A DNA stretch of 64,000 nucleotides from Legionella antarctica (lineage in GTDB: Bacteria > Pseudomonadota > Gammaproteobacteria > Legionellales > Legionellaceae), in contig NZ_AP022839.1 in assembly GCF_011764505.1 (NCBI RefSeq), positions 3,227,501-3,291,500 of the forward strand, read 5' to 3'. Made by a program: the position numbers and the translations under genes. Positions 45,222 to 55,222 of the stretch are shown in pieces. Position 1 is the first letter of the stretch. Every line of letters starts with the position of its first letter. The notes beneath the pieces were generated by a model, which was given only the letters and a program-made list of their open reading frames with translations, was not told the DNA's origin and searched no databases.

Positions 45222-47454
45222 TAGACCTCCTCAGGCTTTGTCCGCCATAAACAAAAAGAACAATAACGAACATTAAACCAAGTAACATGCTTATTATCCA
45301 AAACAAACTAGACTGGGGGTGTTCTAAAAATTTAGCGGCCTGATAAAAAACAACCGCTGCGCTATAAGCGATGATAAAGGACCAAATAACCGAGATCCAC
45401 ATCAGTTGCTTATTTGCTTCTTGACGAATCACAGCCATCGTTGATACGCAGGGAATATAGAGAAGAACAAAAAGTAAATAAGCATATGCCCCTATTTGGC
45501 CATCAAATCGTTGAAACATTATTCCATAAACTGATTGAGATAACTGGCTGTCTGCTGCACTAGCCACTACAGGATTCCATAAAGCAGAGCCTAGTTGAGA
45601 TAAATTATGCGGAATGGACCACAAGGAGGTCTGAATTCCTCCCCATAAATCAAAATGAGCCGTTGCCGTTTCCCCCAGGTGACCTAGTTGAGCATAGAGA
45701 GAATTTAAAGTGCCCACAACTACTTCTTTAGCCAACATTCCTGTTAACAGCCCTACTGTTGCAGGCCAGTTATCCTGATGAATACCCATAGGGGCAAATA
45801 AAGGCGTAATCCATTGTCCCATTATAGAAAGCAGTGATTCGGTATTTGCTTCCCCTGAATTAACTCCCCCGCCAAGAGTAATAGCATTCAATCCACCCAG
45901 AATAACGCAAATGGGAATAATCAATTTTCCGGCTCGAAAAACAAAAAAGCGCAGCCGAAGCAATGTTTCTTTAAACAAACGTCTAATTGCTGGTTTATGA
46001 TAAGCAGGGAGCTCTAGAATTAATGGTGAGGCATGACCTTTTAAGGTCGTCTTGCGTAAGATGAGACCGGTAAATACAGCCATCAAAATACCAACAAGAT
46101 ATAAAGAAAATACTACATTTTGACCACCTGTTGGAAAAAATGCAGCAACAAATACCGCATAAATAGCCAACCGTGCGCTACAAGACATGAAAGGACTCAT
46201 CATCACCGTTAGTAAACGATCCCGTTCTGAGTCCAGGGTACGTGCGGCCATAATTGCAGGTACATTACATCCAAAACCAACAATCATAGGTACAAATGAT
46301 TTCCCGGGTAAACCCATGGCACGCATGGCTTTATCAACGACAAAAGCCGCTCTGGCCATGTAACCAGAGGTTTCCAATAACGATAGAAAGAAAAACATAG
46401 CTGCAATAACGGGAATAAACGTCAGGGTAGTATTTATTCCTTTTCCAATCCCATTGGCAATGATAGCAATTAACCAGTTGGGAGCGTGCCATCGTTGCAA
46501 CAACCACGCGCTTCCCTGGACAAAAAGAGTGTCGGTACTGATGTCAAAAAAATCCTGAAAGGCGCCACCAATGTTAATCGCAAATAAAAACATCAAATAC
46601 ATCATGGCAAAAAATATGGGTAAAGCCCAAAAGCGATGCAAGACGATTTTGTCTAATTTTGCGGTAAAATGCTCACTGGCATCACTATGCTTTTGTTGAG
46701 CAACAGAAACAATTTCATGAATTTTCTGATAACGAGCATCCGCGAGTAACACATCGATACCAAGCCCAGGTTCAGGACACTGGTTTAAATCCATCGTAAG
46801 GAACTCATCTTCAAGTAAAGCATCGCCCTCTGCCAGCCTGCGAGAATAATAATAAGCAAGTGCCTGCTTGTAGCCTTTATTAATTAATTTTTGCTCCAGG
46901 GTATTTAATGCGTGTTGAACAGATGGTACCAAGGAGAGATCCAGCGGTGGAGTGACTTTGGGGAACTGAGCTAGTGCCTGAAGAAGAGTAGAAATGCCTA
47001 TATTTTTATGTGCTTGAACTGGAATAACTGGACAACCTAATTGTTTTGCTAATGCATCGATATCAATGGCTATGCCGCGTTGCTGGGCAATATCCATCAT
47101 ATTAAGCACAAGAATGACAGGCTTGCCAAGCTCTAAAATTTGACTGGTTAAATACAAATGTCGCTCAAGATGACAAGCATCAATAACATTAATAATGCAA
47201 TCAGAGTCCATAGTAACAATAGATTGGGCAGCAATTTGTTCATCCTGACTTAAACCATTGGCATTTGCCATCAGGGAATACACCCCCGGCAAATCGGTTA
47301 CTTCAATTGCTTGCTCATCAAAAGTCAGTACGCCTGTCTTCTTCTCAACCGTTACCCCGGGCCAATTTCCTACTCGTTGATTATCACCAGTTAACGCATT
47401 AAACAGAGTAGTCTTACCACAATTAGGGTTGCCTATTAATAATACATGAGTCAT
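45202..47454 (-). CDS. feoB: Ferrous iron transporter FeoB
   Basis: GTP-dependent inner-membrane Fe(II) importer, required by Legionella for full growth in iron-poor or host conditions. The 750-residue protein has a G domain at the N-terminus (GNPNCGKTTLFNALTG P-loop, DLPGVYSL G3, NMMDIA G4), a linker, and membrane segments with Gate motifs containing FGCNVPAIMAARTL and GMLAKEVVVGTLNSLY. The start overlaps the feoA stop (ATGA). Full length and intact. Confidence 0.97.
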   Translation of the reverse strand: MTHVLLIGNPNCGKTTLFNALTGDNQRVGNWPGVTVEKKTGVLTFDEQAIEVTDLPGVYSLMANANGLSQDEQIAAQSIVTMDSDCIINVIDACHLERHLYLTSQILELGKPVILVLNMMDIAQQRGIAIDIDALAKQLGCPVIPVQAHKNIGISTLLQALAQFPKVTPPLDLSLVPSVQHALNTLEQKLINKGYKQALAYYYSRRLAEGDALLEDEFLTMDLNQCPEPGLGIDVLLADARYQKIHEIVSVAQQKHSDASEHFTAKLDKIVLHRFWALPIFFAMMYLMFLFAINIGGAFQDFFDISTDTLFVQGSAWLLQRWHAPNWLIAIIANGIGKGINTTLTFIPVIAAMFFFLSLLETSGYMARAAFVVDKAMRAMGLPGKSFVPMIVGFGCNVPAIMAARTLDSERDRLLTVMMSPFMSCSARLAIYAVFVAAFFPTGGQNVVFSLYLVGILMAVFTGLILRKTTLKGHASPLILELPAYHKPAIRRLFKETLLRLRFFVFRAGKLIIPICVILGGLNAITLGGGVNSGEANTESLLSIMGQWITPLFAPMGIHQDNWPATVGLLTGMLAKEVVVGTLNSLYAQLGHLGETATAHFDLWGGIQTSLWSIPHNLSQLGSALWNPVVASAADSQLSQSVYGIMFQRFDGQIGAYAYLLFVLLYIPCVSTMAVIRQEANKQLMWISVIWSFIIAYSAAVVFYQAAKFLEHPQSSLFWIISMLLGLMFVIVLFVYGGQSLRRSSAAANT

Positions 47455-47678
47455 ATACGCTCCAATATTAAATGACTCGCCTCTTCTTTGCGCAAAGTTA
47501 AAGAGGTACCTCTGACTTCAATTTGTACAGGACACCCTAAAGGTGCGATTCTTGTTACGGAAAACGCTACACCACAGGTTACTCCCAAAGACAAAAGTCT
47601 GTGTCTGTATTGCGACTCAGTAGAACCAAAATCAACCAAGCGAACTCTATCACCTCGCACTAAATCTTTAATTTGCAT
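47451..47678 (-). CDS. feoA: FeoA, ferrous iron transport accessory protein
   Basis: A 75-residue SH3-like protein (MQIKDLVRGDRVRLVDFG, HRLLSLGVTCGVAFSVTRIAP, PVQIEVRGTSLTLRKEEA) that binds FeoB and modulates it. ATG 47678 begins with the conserved IKDL; an in-frame ATG at 47693 is an alternative. First gene of feoABC; a Fur-like palindrome lies about 50 bp upstream. Confidence 0.95.
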   Translation of the reverse strand: MQIKDLVRGDRVRLVDFGSTESQYRHRLLSLGVTCGVAFSVTRIAPLGCPVQIEVRGTSLTLRKEEASHLILERI

Positions 47679-47726
47679 GATGTAACAACACACTATTGTT
47701 TAATAAATTAATAATACCACAAATGC

Positions 47727-47747
47727 TATCGAGAAGCATTCTCAATT
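47727..47747. promoter_or_regulatory. Candidate Fur box upstream of feoA
   Basis: GAGAAGCATTCTC at 47731-47743 is a perfect palindrome GAGAA-N3-TTCTC with flanking T/A bases, close to the core of Fur sites (TGAGAATNATTCTCA). It is in the right place to repress feoABC when iron is plentiful. Confidence 0.55.
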
Positions 47748-47922
47748 AAGCAAAAAAATAAACATTATTTATCCAAAATCTATTTAGACCAGGCCCATCT
47801 ATCAGAGGATCTCGACCCTAAATAAGGTATATCCTCCATTTTTTATCGGAGCCTGATTGGAGAGCCCGGGTGATTATCCGACTCTGTTGAAGCTTCATAG
47901 AGTTCACTTTTTAACCGATCCT

Positions 47923-49005
47923 TCACACTATATCCTGAACGATTCGTCGTGGATGACGACTGAGGTAGTCGACAGATTGCATTTCTATTAAACGACTTAA
48001 GGTGCGGGTAAAGGTATCTTTCATTTCACCTTTAACATAAAGATCGGCAAGAGGAACTTCAGCAGAAATGATGAGATTAATTCCCCGATCGTACATCACA
48101 TCAATCAGGTGAATAAACATAATGGTTTGTGCTGTATGATTTTCAGTTAAACAAGGTATGTCACTAACAAATACACTATCAAATTTATCGGCTATTTCTA
48201 AATAATCCAATTGACTACGTGGCAGGTTGCACAGAACCTCAAAAGCAAACCAAATGGATTTTTCATCACGTCGAATAAATGGAATATCTCGATTTTGGAT
48301 GGTAATGCAACCATGTTCCCTAACACCATTAGCCAGAAGAAGAAACTGTTGTTTCATTGTTTTTTTAGTGGCCTCATTCAAAGGGTACAGATAAGCATCG
48401 AGTAAAGGCTGTCTCCCCATGCGATAATCGCGGTTTTCATCAAGTAAAAGGACTTCGCAATTAGTTTTAATGACCGCAATAGCCGGCAAAAATCGAACAC
48501 GCTGAACCCCGTTGAGATATAAATCGTCTGGTTTTGTGTTAGAAGAGATCACCAGAATAACCCCCTGGGCATGCAAAGCCTGCAACAACTCGGCCAGGAT
48601 CATTGCATAAGCCACATCATGAACCAAGAATTCATCAAAACATAATAATCGAATTGATTTTGCAATATCTTTTGCAATTTGCTTCAAGGGATCTTTTTGT
48701 CCTTGTGCGCGTCTCAGTTGCGTATCAATTTGTTGCATAAAATGATGAAAATGAAATCGTGCTTTTTGTTTTTCTTCAACATGCTGATAAAACAAATCAA
48801 CCAAGTATGTTTTTCCAACACCAACTGGTCCATAAATGTACAACCCTTTAATTGAATTGTGTTTTACCCAATGAAACCAGGAGGGTTTAGGCTTTTTTAA
48901 TTCATCGGCAAGCCGCTGCATGTGTTCCAATATTTCTCTTTGTAGTGGATCATTACCAATATCTTTACGCAGAATAGCTGCTTCATATTGAGCCACTAAT
49001 GTCAT
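47923..49005 (-). CDS. zapE: Cell-division ATPase ZapE (AFG1 family)
   Basis: AAA-type ATPase that associates with the Z-ring under stress in E. coli. The 360-residue protein has Walker A GPVGVGKTYLVDLF, RFHFHHFMQQI, Walker B RLLCFDEFLVHDVAYAMILAELL, and the sensor segment VILVISSNTKPDDLYLNGVQRVRF, all typical. Its start overlaps the end of the downstream-strand hydrolase gene by 4 bp (ATGA), so they are cotranscribed. Confidence 0.93.
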   Translation of the reverse strand: MTLVAQYEAAILRKDIGNDPLQREILEHMQRLADELKKPKPSWFHWVKHNSIKGLYIYGPVGVGKTYLVDLFYQHVEEKQKARFHFHHFMQQIDTQLRRAQGQKDPLKQIAKDIAKSIRLLCFDEFLVHDVAYAMILAELLQALHAQGVILVISSNTKPDDLYLNGVQRVRFLPAIAVIKTNCEVLLLDENRDYRMGRQPLLDAYLYPLNEATKKTMKQQFLLLANGVREHGCITIQNRDIPFIRRDEKSIWFAFEVLCNLPRSQLDYLEIADKFDSVFVSDIPCLTENHTAQTIMFIHLIDVMYDRGINLIISAEVPLADLYVKGEMKDTFTRTLSRLIEMQSVDYLSRHPRRIVQDIV

Positions 49006-49664
49006 AATGATGGTACCTGACTGTGCATGAATTCAATCAGTCGCTTTTTAAGCTCTACCAGTTTCCCATGAAAAAAATGTCCTGTATTCGAAAATTCAAT
49101 TACCGGTAATACAGGAGAACACTGTTTGGCAAAATCCATTACTAAAGAATAAGGCACTACTTCATCTGCGTCCCCTTGCATGATTAGCCAAGGATGGGGG
49201 GCGGGATTAAATTCTCTGTAATTATAATGATGTATTGGTGGTGCAATAGTGAGTAACATTGTGTGTTTCAATTGTGCGGCAGTTCTGTAAGCAACATAAG
49301 ATCCAAAAGAGAAACCAGCAAATACAGGTCTCAGATCCGCTTGTTCTTTTTGCCATTCCTTAACCAGGGCTATCATATCCTCACTTTCACCAATACCCTC
49401 ATTGTAAGAGCCTGCAGACTGTCCAACACCACGAAAATTAAAACGTAATGAGGGAATACCCAGTTCCTTAAAAGCCCGTGCCATAGTGGTCACGACTTTA
49501 TTATTCATCGTTCCACCTTGTAAGGAATGAGGATGACCAAGAAAAGCGACCAAAGCGGAACTTATCTGTTCAGGCACAGTTAATACCGCTTCAAGTTGGC
49601 CCGAAAGACCTTGAAGAAATATGGGATGCTCACCAGGACTATCTAATTTTTCAATGAAACTCAT
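49002..49664 (-). CDS. Alpha/beta hydrolase (serine hydrolase)
   Basis: A 220-residue enzyme of the short alpha/beta hydrolase type (COG2945-like). It has GHPHSLQGGTMNNKVV, FNFRGVGQSAGSY, the nucleophile elbow FSFGSY (GFSFGS), an acid in MQGDADEVVP and the final His in SNTGHFFHGKLVEL. The Ser-Asp-His triad is thus complete. No signal peptide. Overlaps zapE by ATGA. Substrate unknown. Confidence 0.85.
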   Translation of the reverse strand: MSFIEKLDSPGEHPIFLQGLSGQLEAVLTVPEQISSALVAFLGHPHSLQGGTMNNKVVTTMARAFKELGIPSLRFNFRGVGQSAGSYNEGIGESEDMIALVKEWQKEQADLRPVFAGFSFGSYVAYRTAAQLKHTMLLTIAPPIHHYNYREFNPAPHPWLIMQGDADEVVPYSLVMDFAKQCSPVLPVIEFSNTGHFFHGKLVELKKRLIEFMHSQVPSL

Positions 49665-49850
49665 ACCAAACCTGTTATTATAAAATACACAAATAATAAC
49701 CTAGATTTTAAATCGATATAACTGCAGATTCAGGATTTAGCCAATTTTCCCAAACACATCCCTTTGATGCCTGGACAATAACCTATATAATCCTGGTTAC
49801 CATCATAAAATGGTTGGGCAAAGCCGAACCATACAGGGTAAAGGATGACA

Positions 49851-51224
49851 ATGTTTCAATCAGTTCTGTTAATTACACTAATGACCTTTAGCATCTTAAC
49901 TCGAGCAGCCCTGCCAGCTGATTCAATCCAGCGCTGTTTAGATGTCAGAAGGTTCGCTGATTTGACCACGAGACAGAAAATGGCTGCCAAAGAGCCTGGT
50001 GTGTTGCGCTTTAAATTTCATAAAATTTCCGCATCGGAGCTTCCATTAGATAACCCTGTGGGCAATATGGATGAAATTATCAACGCATTAAATAATCAGA
50101 TTGAAAACTGCAGCCAAAACCAGGGTGAATTTCAGACTGTTACTATTGCAGGTCATCAGTTCAAACGCCAAGAATGGTGCCTTGATACCAACAAAAAAAT
50201 GCTCTCCCTTGCAAAAGAAGCCCATGGTGATTTTCAAAAATATTTATCAAGCATCAAAACTGAGTTTGATTGGTACAAAAGCGAGGGCTGGCCTGAAAAT
50301 CATGCAGGATTTAAAAAAGGTGATTTTCAATTTACTGCCTATTACGCGCCAGCAGCCGTTGAAGCCCGCACGAAACCTGGCGGTGAGTTTTTATATCCAA
50401 TCTACAGTAACCCAGGTGTTGTAAATGTTGCGTTGGAAAGTAAGAAATTTAATTTGAAAGTTCCGCTTTGCGGAGTTGACCCGCTTACCAAAATGGTACG
50501 CGGATTTTGTCTTAAAAATGCCAATGGCACATACTCTATAGCACCAGACCGAGAAGAAATTGATCATGGGGCTTTAAATCAAAAATATATAATTGGCTAT
50601 GTTAAAGACCCAAATGACCCTGCTTTTTTAATGGTTGAGGGCTCTGGCGCATTAATTCTTGATGGAAAAATATCTCATCTTAATTACGATGGCTACAACG
50701 GCCGGCCACGCACCATGCTTGGCCGTGTGGTTCAATGCGCCCAAGACCCAACCTGTGGTGGCAATCTTGATACTATTGAACGTTGTTCTAAAGATCCTAA
50801 ATGCCATGATGAAGCAAAGTTACGCTGTAACGTGTCTAAAAAAATAAAACAAAGTGCTGCATCAGAAAAGCAAATTCGCCAATATCTGGATAGCCTTAAC
50901 CACGATAAAGCCGCTGACTTGCGAAATCGGGATCAAAGCTTTGTATTTTTTATTAAAGAAGATGGTGGGCCTTATGGTTCAGAAAATATTACTCTAACAG
51001 CACATGCTTCATGCGCGACAGATCACAAGGTAATCCCTGTTGGAATGATTTTTACCTATAATTGCCAAAAATCTACTTCGTGGTGTGTGGCTCAAGATAC
51101 AGGCGGTGCGATTATGGGCGCTCATGTTGACGTCTATAAGGGAGAGGGAGATCAGGCGGGTGTTGAGGCAAACAATCTGAATCACACAGGCTCATTATTC
51201 GTGGCACTGCCAAAACGTAAATAA
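49851..51224 (+). CDS. mltA: Membrane-bound lytic transglycosylase A (MltA) family
   Basis: Peptidoglycan lytic transglycosylase with a non-standard fold. About 457 residues, with signal sequence FQSVLLITLMTFSILTRA but no lipobox cysteine, unlike the E. coli lipoprotein. The MltA core includes FTAYYAPAA and the region with AFLMVEGSGALILDG. The C-terminal 3D domain has catalytic aspartates in AQDTGGAIMGAHVDVYKGEG. A cysteine-rich insert of about 40 residues (QCAQDPTCGGNLD to DEAKLRCNV) interrupts the domain. ATG 49851 is preferred since AAGG lies six bases upstream; ATG 49845 is the alternative. Confidence 0.85.
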   Translation: MFQSVLLITLMTFSILTRAALPADSIQRCLDVRRFADLTTRQKMAAKEPGVLRFKFHKISASELPLDNPVGNMDEIINALNNQIENCSQNQGEFQTVTIAGHQFKRQEWCLDTNKKMLSLAKEAHGDFQKYLSSIKTEFDWYKSEGWPENHAGFKKGDFQFTAYYAPAAVEARTKPGGEFLYPIYSNPGVVNVALESKKFNLKVPLCGVDPLTKMVRGFCLKNANGTYSIAPDREEIDHGALNQKYIIGYVKDPNDPAFLMVEGSGALILDGKISHLNYDGYNGRPRTMLGRVVQCAQDPTCGGNLDTIERCSKDPKCHDEAKLRCNVSKKIKQSAASEKQIRQYLDSLNHDKAADLRNRDQSFVFFIKEDGGPYGSENITLTAHASCATDHKVIPVGMIFTYNCQKSTSWCVAQDTGGAIMGAHVDVYKGEGDQAGVEANNLNHTGSLFVALPKRK

Positions 51225-51369
51225 TCTGAAGCCCAAGGGCTGTGGAGATAGACGTTTCGGCGTACCCGCGATATATTGCTGATAGTTCGTCAGTTTTTTG
51301 CCACGAACACGTTTCAGCATGTGATTTTTTTAAAAGACAAATTGTCCACTGCCCCGGAATTAGTCACGC

Positions 51370-52020
51370 TCAATCTTTAAAAAAACCGAATTTGGTGTCT
51401 TGATAAAAGAGCACTTGACCTGTTGAGATATCATGAATGCCGCCAATAATTCCGCACTCGCCTGTTGCAATAAGCTCTTTTAAAATGGGACTACGTTCCA
51501 TAACAGCATGCACCGTTTTTTTCACATTAATGGTTGTAACCTTTTCTACAAACTCCTCGTTACATGAGGTGCGATTTTCGACTGTGGTTTTTTCAGCACT
51601 TACAGCTGGTTGTATTTTACTTAACAAGGCAGTCAAACTTCCCATTTCTACTTGATCACATGCACCTTTTATCGCGCCGCATTTCGAATGCCCCAAAATC
51701 ACTATTATCTTAGCCCCTGCTACTTTGCAAGCAAACTCCATACTTCCCAGGATGTCTTCGTTGATAATAGTTCCCGCAATACGTACACTAAATACATCAC
51801 CCAAACCTTGATCAAAGATCAATTCAACCGAGGTTCGTGAATCAATACAGCTTAAAATGATTGCAAAGGGATGTTGCCCATCAGAGGTTTCATTCACCTG
51901 CTGCAACAAATTACGATTGATTTTCAGGTTATTTACAAATCGTTTGTTTCCTTCTTGCAATAAGTGCAATGCTATCGCGGGAGTGATAGCTTCTTGCATT
52001 TCTTTGGTCAATGTTTTCAT
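51370..52020 (-). CDS. Beta-carbonic anhydrase
   Basis: Zinc enzyme interconverting CO2 and bicarbonate. The 216-residue protein shows the ligands and active-site pairs in SCIDSRTSVELIF (Cys, Asp, Arg) and GHSKCGAIKGA (His, Cys), with GDVFSVRIAG between. Length is standard for clade B. It is the distal gene of a two-gene unit with the SulP transporter (28 bp gap), so it likely serves the imported bicarbonate. Intact. Confidence 0.95.
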   Translation of the reverse strand: MKTLTKEMQEAITPAIALHLLQEGNKRFVNNLKINRNLLQQVNETSDGQHPFAIILSCIDSRTSVELIFDQGLGDVFSVRIAGTIINEDILGSMEFACKVAGAKIIVILGHSKCGAIKGACDQVEMGSLTALLSKIQPAVSAEKTTVENRTSCNEEFVEKVTTINVKKTVHAVMERSPILKELIATGECGIIGGIHDISTGQVLFYQDTKFGFFKD

Positions 52021-52048
52021 CGTTATGCTCCCAGGTAGAATCTAAGTA

Positions 52049-53584
52049 TTAGGTGAATTCAATAAAATCTATCGTTTCCACAGTAATGTTTTTCTGTTTT
52101 GCGTTTACCCTGTAATCACGTATGTATTCAACAACATCATAAGCAATAGACTTTGATTTTGAACAATCAATAATCACTTTTGAATAAGGAGGGATATCAT
52201 CCAAAGCTTGAATGATGCTGGCCTTATTAAAAAAAGATACCTCTTCTGCCAATACAAGATGGTGAATCGTATGCTCATTTTCCTTGGTGATTGTATCTTC
52301 CATATAATAGGCATTAAGATAGCTGTGGCGTAAGGTATAAAAAATACCAAAAGCCATACCTATACAAATTCCTTTAAGCAAGTCAGTTGCCAAAATGCCC
52401 ACAATGGTGGCAACAAAAGGGATAAATTGCTCAAAGCCTAGTTGATATAAATGTTTAAACATTACAGGGTTTGCTAGCTTATAACCTATCATGATTAATA
52501 TAGCTGCAAGGCTTGCCAGGGGAATCAAATTTAGAAATTTAGCAATAGTAGCAGCACTGATTAACAAGAAAATACCATGCAGTATTGCAGAAAGTTTGGT
52601 TTTTGCACCAAATGTAATGTTTGCGGAGCTACGAACAATTACCTGGGTAATTGGTAATCCGCCACACAATCCGGCTACTATGTTACCAAGTCCCTGTGCT
52701 TTTAGTTCTCTGTTTGTGGGTGTCACCCTTTTGAATGGATCCAGCTTGTCAGTGGCTTCCACACATAGCAGTGTTTCCAGGCTTGCAACAATGGATAATA
52801 CAACAGCAGTTTTCCACACTTGAAGCTGGCTTATTGCAGAAAAGTCCGGCAAGGTAAATTGTTTGAAAAATTCGATTAAATTATTGGCAACAGGAATCTT
52901 CACCAGATGATCTGGATCCAGCTTAAAATTGAAGATATTTGATTGGAACAGCAGGTTCATTGCAATGCCCATTAAAACAACGACTACAGGACCCTGTACA
53001 AATTGAAAAAACTTATGTTTTTTTGTTAAAACTGTTTCCCAAAGAATCAGCAATGCTAACGATAGGACCGAAATTAAAATGGCACTAGGGGTAACAGCAT
53101 TTAATGCACTACTGATAGTGTTAAGCGTGGCTTCGCCATCTGTTTGGAAATATGAAAGGCCGCCCACTGAGTCGCTATCATAACCCAAGGCATGGGGGAT
53201 CTGTTTTAAAATAATCAATAAGCCAATCCCTGCAAGCATCCCTTTTATGACTGAAGATGGAAAGAAATAAGCAATAAATCCAGCTTTTGCATATCCCATA
53301 ATAATTTGAAAAATACCGGCTAGACTTACGGCCAATAAGAACACCTGCCAGGAACCTAATGTGTTAATGGCCATTAATACAATTACAGCCAAACCTGCGG
53401 CTGGTCCGCTAACGCCCAAGTGTGAGCCGCTGGCTAGACCGACTATTATACCGCCAATTATCCCTGATATAATGCCTGCGAACAAAGGGGCTCCCGATGC
53501 CAAGGCAATACCAAGACATAATGGCAGAGCAACAAAGAATACTACTATACTTGCCATAAGGTCGTTTTTAAATTCTTTGAACAT
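52049..53584 (-). CDS. SulP family anion transporter, probable bicarbonate uptake
   Basis: A 511-residue inner-membrane protein (SLC26/SulP) with about ten to twelve helices: LPLCLGIALASGAPLFAGIISG, LGVSGPAAGLAVIVLMAINT, ANITFGAKTKLSAILHG, then a C-terminal STAS domain (VIIDCSKSKSIAYDVVEYI). Pairing with a carbonic anhydrase suggests bicarbonate, as in BicA/DAB-like units, though sulfate cannot be excluded. GAGAGGGA is six bases before ATG 53584; an earlier in-frame ATG lacks such a site. A broken ArsR gene is upstream. Confidence 0.9.
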   Translation of the reverse strand: MFKEFKNDLMASIVVFFVALPLCLGIALASGAPLFAGIISGIIGGIIVGLASGSHLGVSGPAAGLAVIVLMAINTLGSWQVFLLAVSLAGIFQIIMGYAKAGFIAYFFPSSVIKGMLAGIGLLIILKQIPHALGYDSDSVGGLSYFQTDGEATLNTISSALNAVTPSAILISVLSLALLILWETVLTKKHKFFQFVQGPVVVVLMGIAMNLLFQSNIFNFKLDPDHLVKIPVANNLIEFFKQFTLPDFSAISQLQVWKTAVVLSIVASLETLLCVEATDKLDPFKRVTPTNRELKAQGLGNIVAGLCGGLPITQVIVRSSANITFGAKTKLSAILHGIFLLISAATIAKFLNLIPLASLAAILIMIGYKLANPVMFKHLYQLGFEQFIPFVATIVGILATDLLKGICIGMAFGIFYTLRHSYLNAYYMEDTITKENEHTIHHLVLAEEVSFFNKASIIQALDDIPPYSKVIIDCSKSKSIAYDVVEYIRDYRVNAKQKNITVETIDFIEFT

Positions 53585-53667
53585 ACTAAATCCCTCTCTA
53601 GACGCACACATATTGCTTACCAATGTCTTGATTAGTCAAGGTTTCCAAGTGGTTACAGTATAATGAA

Positions 53668-54024
53668 TTATGCATTTGATCCACCATCCTTATATGGATT
53701 ATCTGAAATATGACTCCATATAGTCTTGACTCCATTAATGGCTAATCGACTTTCTTCATCAAATTGTAAAACGCCTCCAAGATAAGCTAACCCTTGAAGT
53801 AGCCAGTTTGCTAATTCCGGTTGAATCAATTGATAATAAACCTGAGTCCCTTCTTTACGTTGTTTGACTACCTTTTTGGCTCGTATAGCAGACAGATGCT
53901 GCGATACTACCGAGTGACTGGTTCCTAAAATTGCTTGAAGACTATTGACGTTTTGCTACCCTGCATTCAGTTCCTCAATGATTCGAACCCGGTACTGATG
54001 AGCTATTAATATAGGCGCGGTTTT
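53668..54024 (-). pseudogene. ArsR-family regulator, truncated and interrupted
   Basis: On the minus strand the frame from the IS end at 54024 reads HQYRVRIIEELNAG, then a TAG at 53958-53956, then QNVNSLQAILGTSHSVVSQH and LSAIRAKKVVKQRKEGTQVY, a plain ArsR winged helix, to a stop at 53668. Homologues have Glu or similar at the TAG position. The N-terminus, including the start codon, is missing where the IS3-family element begins. It precedes the SulP and carbonic anhydrase genes on the same strand, so they probably lost their repressor. Confidence 0.85.
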
Positions 54025-54083
54025 CTGGACACAAAAAAAGGTTTTTTAAGAGCTATTCTTCTTAATACAAAGAGGAGAATAAA

Positions 54084-54368
54084 ATGTCTAAAAAGCGAGC
54101 TTATTATACGGCGGCCAAGAAGGCAAAAATAACGCTAGCTGCGATTGAGGGGAAACTCACACAAGCGCAAATTACCAGTGAATACGGTGTTCACGCAACG
54201 CAGGTAAAAACTTGGAAGCAATCGGCCATCAAAGCCATTAACGATTTATTCTCTGGGGCTAATGAAAAAGAAGCCAAGTCCCAAGAGCAGCTTGTTGAGG
54301 CATTATATCAAGAAATTGGTCGACTTCAAGCGCAGCTATCTTGGCTAAAAAAAAAGCATGAACTTTAG
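54084..54368 (+). CDS. IS3-family transposase OrfA
   Basis: A 94-residue helix-turn-helix protein (KRAYYTAAKKAKITLAAIEG, YGVHATQVKTWKQSAIKAI) with a C-terminal leucine-zipper-like helix (EALYQEIGRLQAQLSWLKKK), the usual OrfA layout. GAGGAG precedes ATG 54084. It overlaps orfB by 11 bp at a run of nine A, the expected site for programmed -1 frameshifting to an OrfAB fusion. Confidence 0.9.
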   Translation: MSKKRAYYTAAKKAKITLAAIEGKLTQAQITSEYGVHATQVKTWKQSAIKAINDLFSGANEKEAKSQEQLVEALYQEIGRLQAQLSWLKKKHEL

Positions 54369-55203
54369 TCTGGATGAAAAGCGCGTCATGATTGATCCTC
54401 TTGCCGAGCTCACCATTCGTGAACAATGCTTGCTATTAGACTTGCCTGTTTCAAGTTATTATTATAGTGCCAAGCCCATTTCTGTCGAAGATGAAGCGCT
54501 TATGGCGCTACTTGATGAGCACTATCTGCAGTATCCATGTGAAGGTAAAATTAAGCGGGCAAGATGGCTGTCAAAAGAAGTAGGCTATCCTGTTGGTAAA
54601 CGTCGAGTAAAAAAGTTGATGGAAATGATGGGGTTATCGACTGTTTACCCAAAGCCAAATACAAGCGTTCCCAATAAGGAGCATGAGGTGTTCCCTTATT
54701 TATTAAAAGAGGTGGATATCACCAAACCAAATCAGGTTTGGGCCGCAGATATCACCTACATCCGCATGAAAGGAAAGCATGTGTATTTAGTAGCTATTAT
54801 GGACTGGTATAGTCGTTATGTGATTGGATGGGCTATTTCACCTACTATGGAGGCTGAATTTTGTATTGAGGCGCTTAGAAACGCTTTGCTGCATTCGCGT
54901 TGTGAGATCTTTAACACGGATCAGGGTTCTCAATTTACCTCAAAAGATTGGATAAATACGCTAAAATCTCACCACATTTCTATCAGCATGGATGGGCGAG
55001 GACGTTATTTAGATAATATATTTATCGAGCGATTGTGGCGTAGTGTTAAGCAAGAAAAAATCTACCGGTATGATTTTGATACAATTGAAGAGGTTGAGCT
55101 GGCCTTAACGGAGTATTTTGAGTATTATAATAACCGAAGGCTTCACCAGTCCTTTAATTATTTAACGCCCGCAGAGGTGTATTATGGCCGGAAAAGACCA
55201 TAA
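54358..55203 (+). CDS. IS3-family transposase OrfB (DDE integrase)
   Basis: A 281-residue rve-type integrase, with the HTH_21 domain (DEHYLQYPCEGKIKRARWLS), then AADITYIRMKGKHVYLVAIMD (first Asp), FNTDQGSQFTSKDW (second Asp) and RGRYLDNIFIERLWRSVKQE (Glu), ending NRRLHQSFNYLTPAEVYYG. All catalytic residues are intact, so the element may be active. Downstream, a strong inverted repeat lies inside the element before its right end. Confidence 0.93.
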   Translation: MNFSLDEKRVMIDPLAELTIREQCLLLDLPVSSYYYSAKPISVEDEALMALLDEHYLQYPCEGKIKRARWLSKEVGYPVGKRRVKKLMEMMGLSTVYPKPNTSVPNKEHEVFPYLLKEVDITKPNQVWAADITYIRMKGKHVYLVAIMDWYSRYVIGWAISPTMEAEFCIEALRNALLHSRCEIFNTDQGSQFTSKDWINTLKSHHISISMDGRGRYLDNIFIERLWRSVKQEKIYRYDFDTIEEVELALTEYFEYYNNRRLHQSFNYLTPAEVYYGRKRP

Positions 55204-55222
55204 ACCCTAAATGAGAGCGTCA

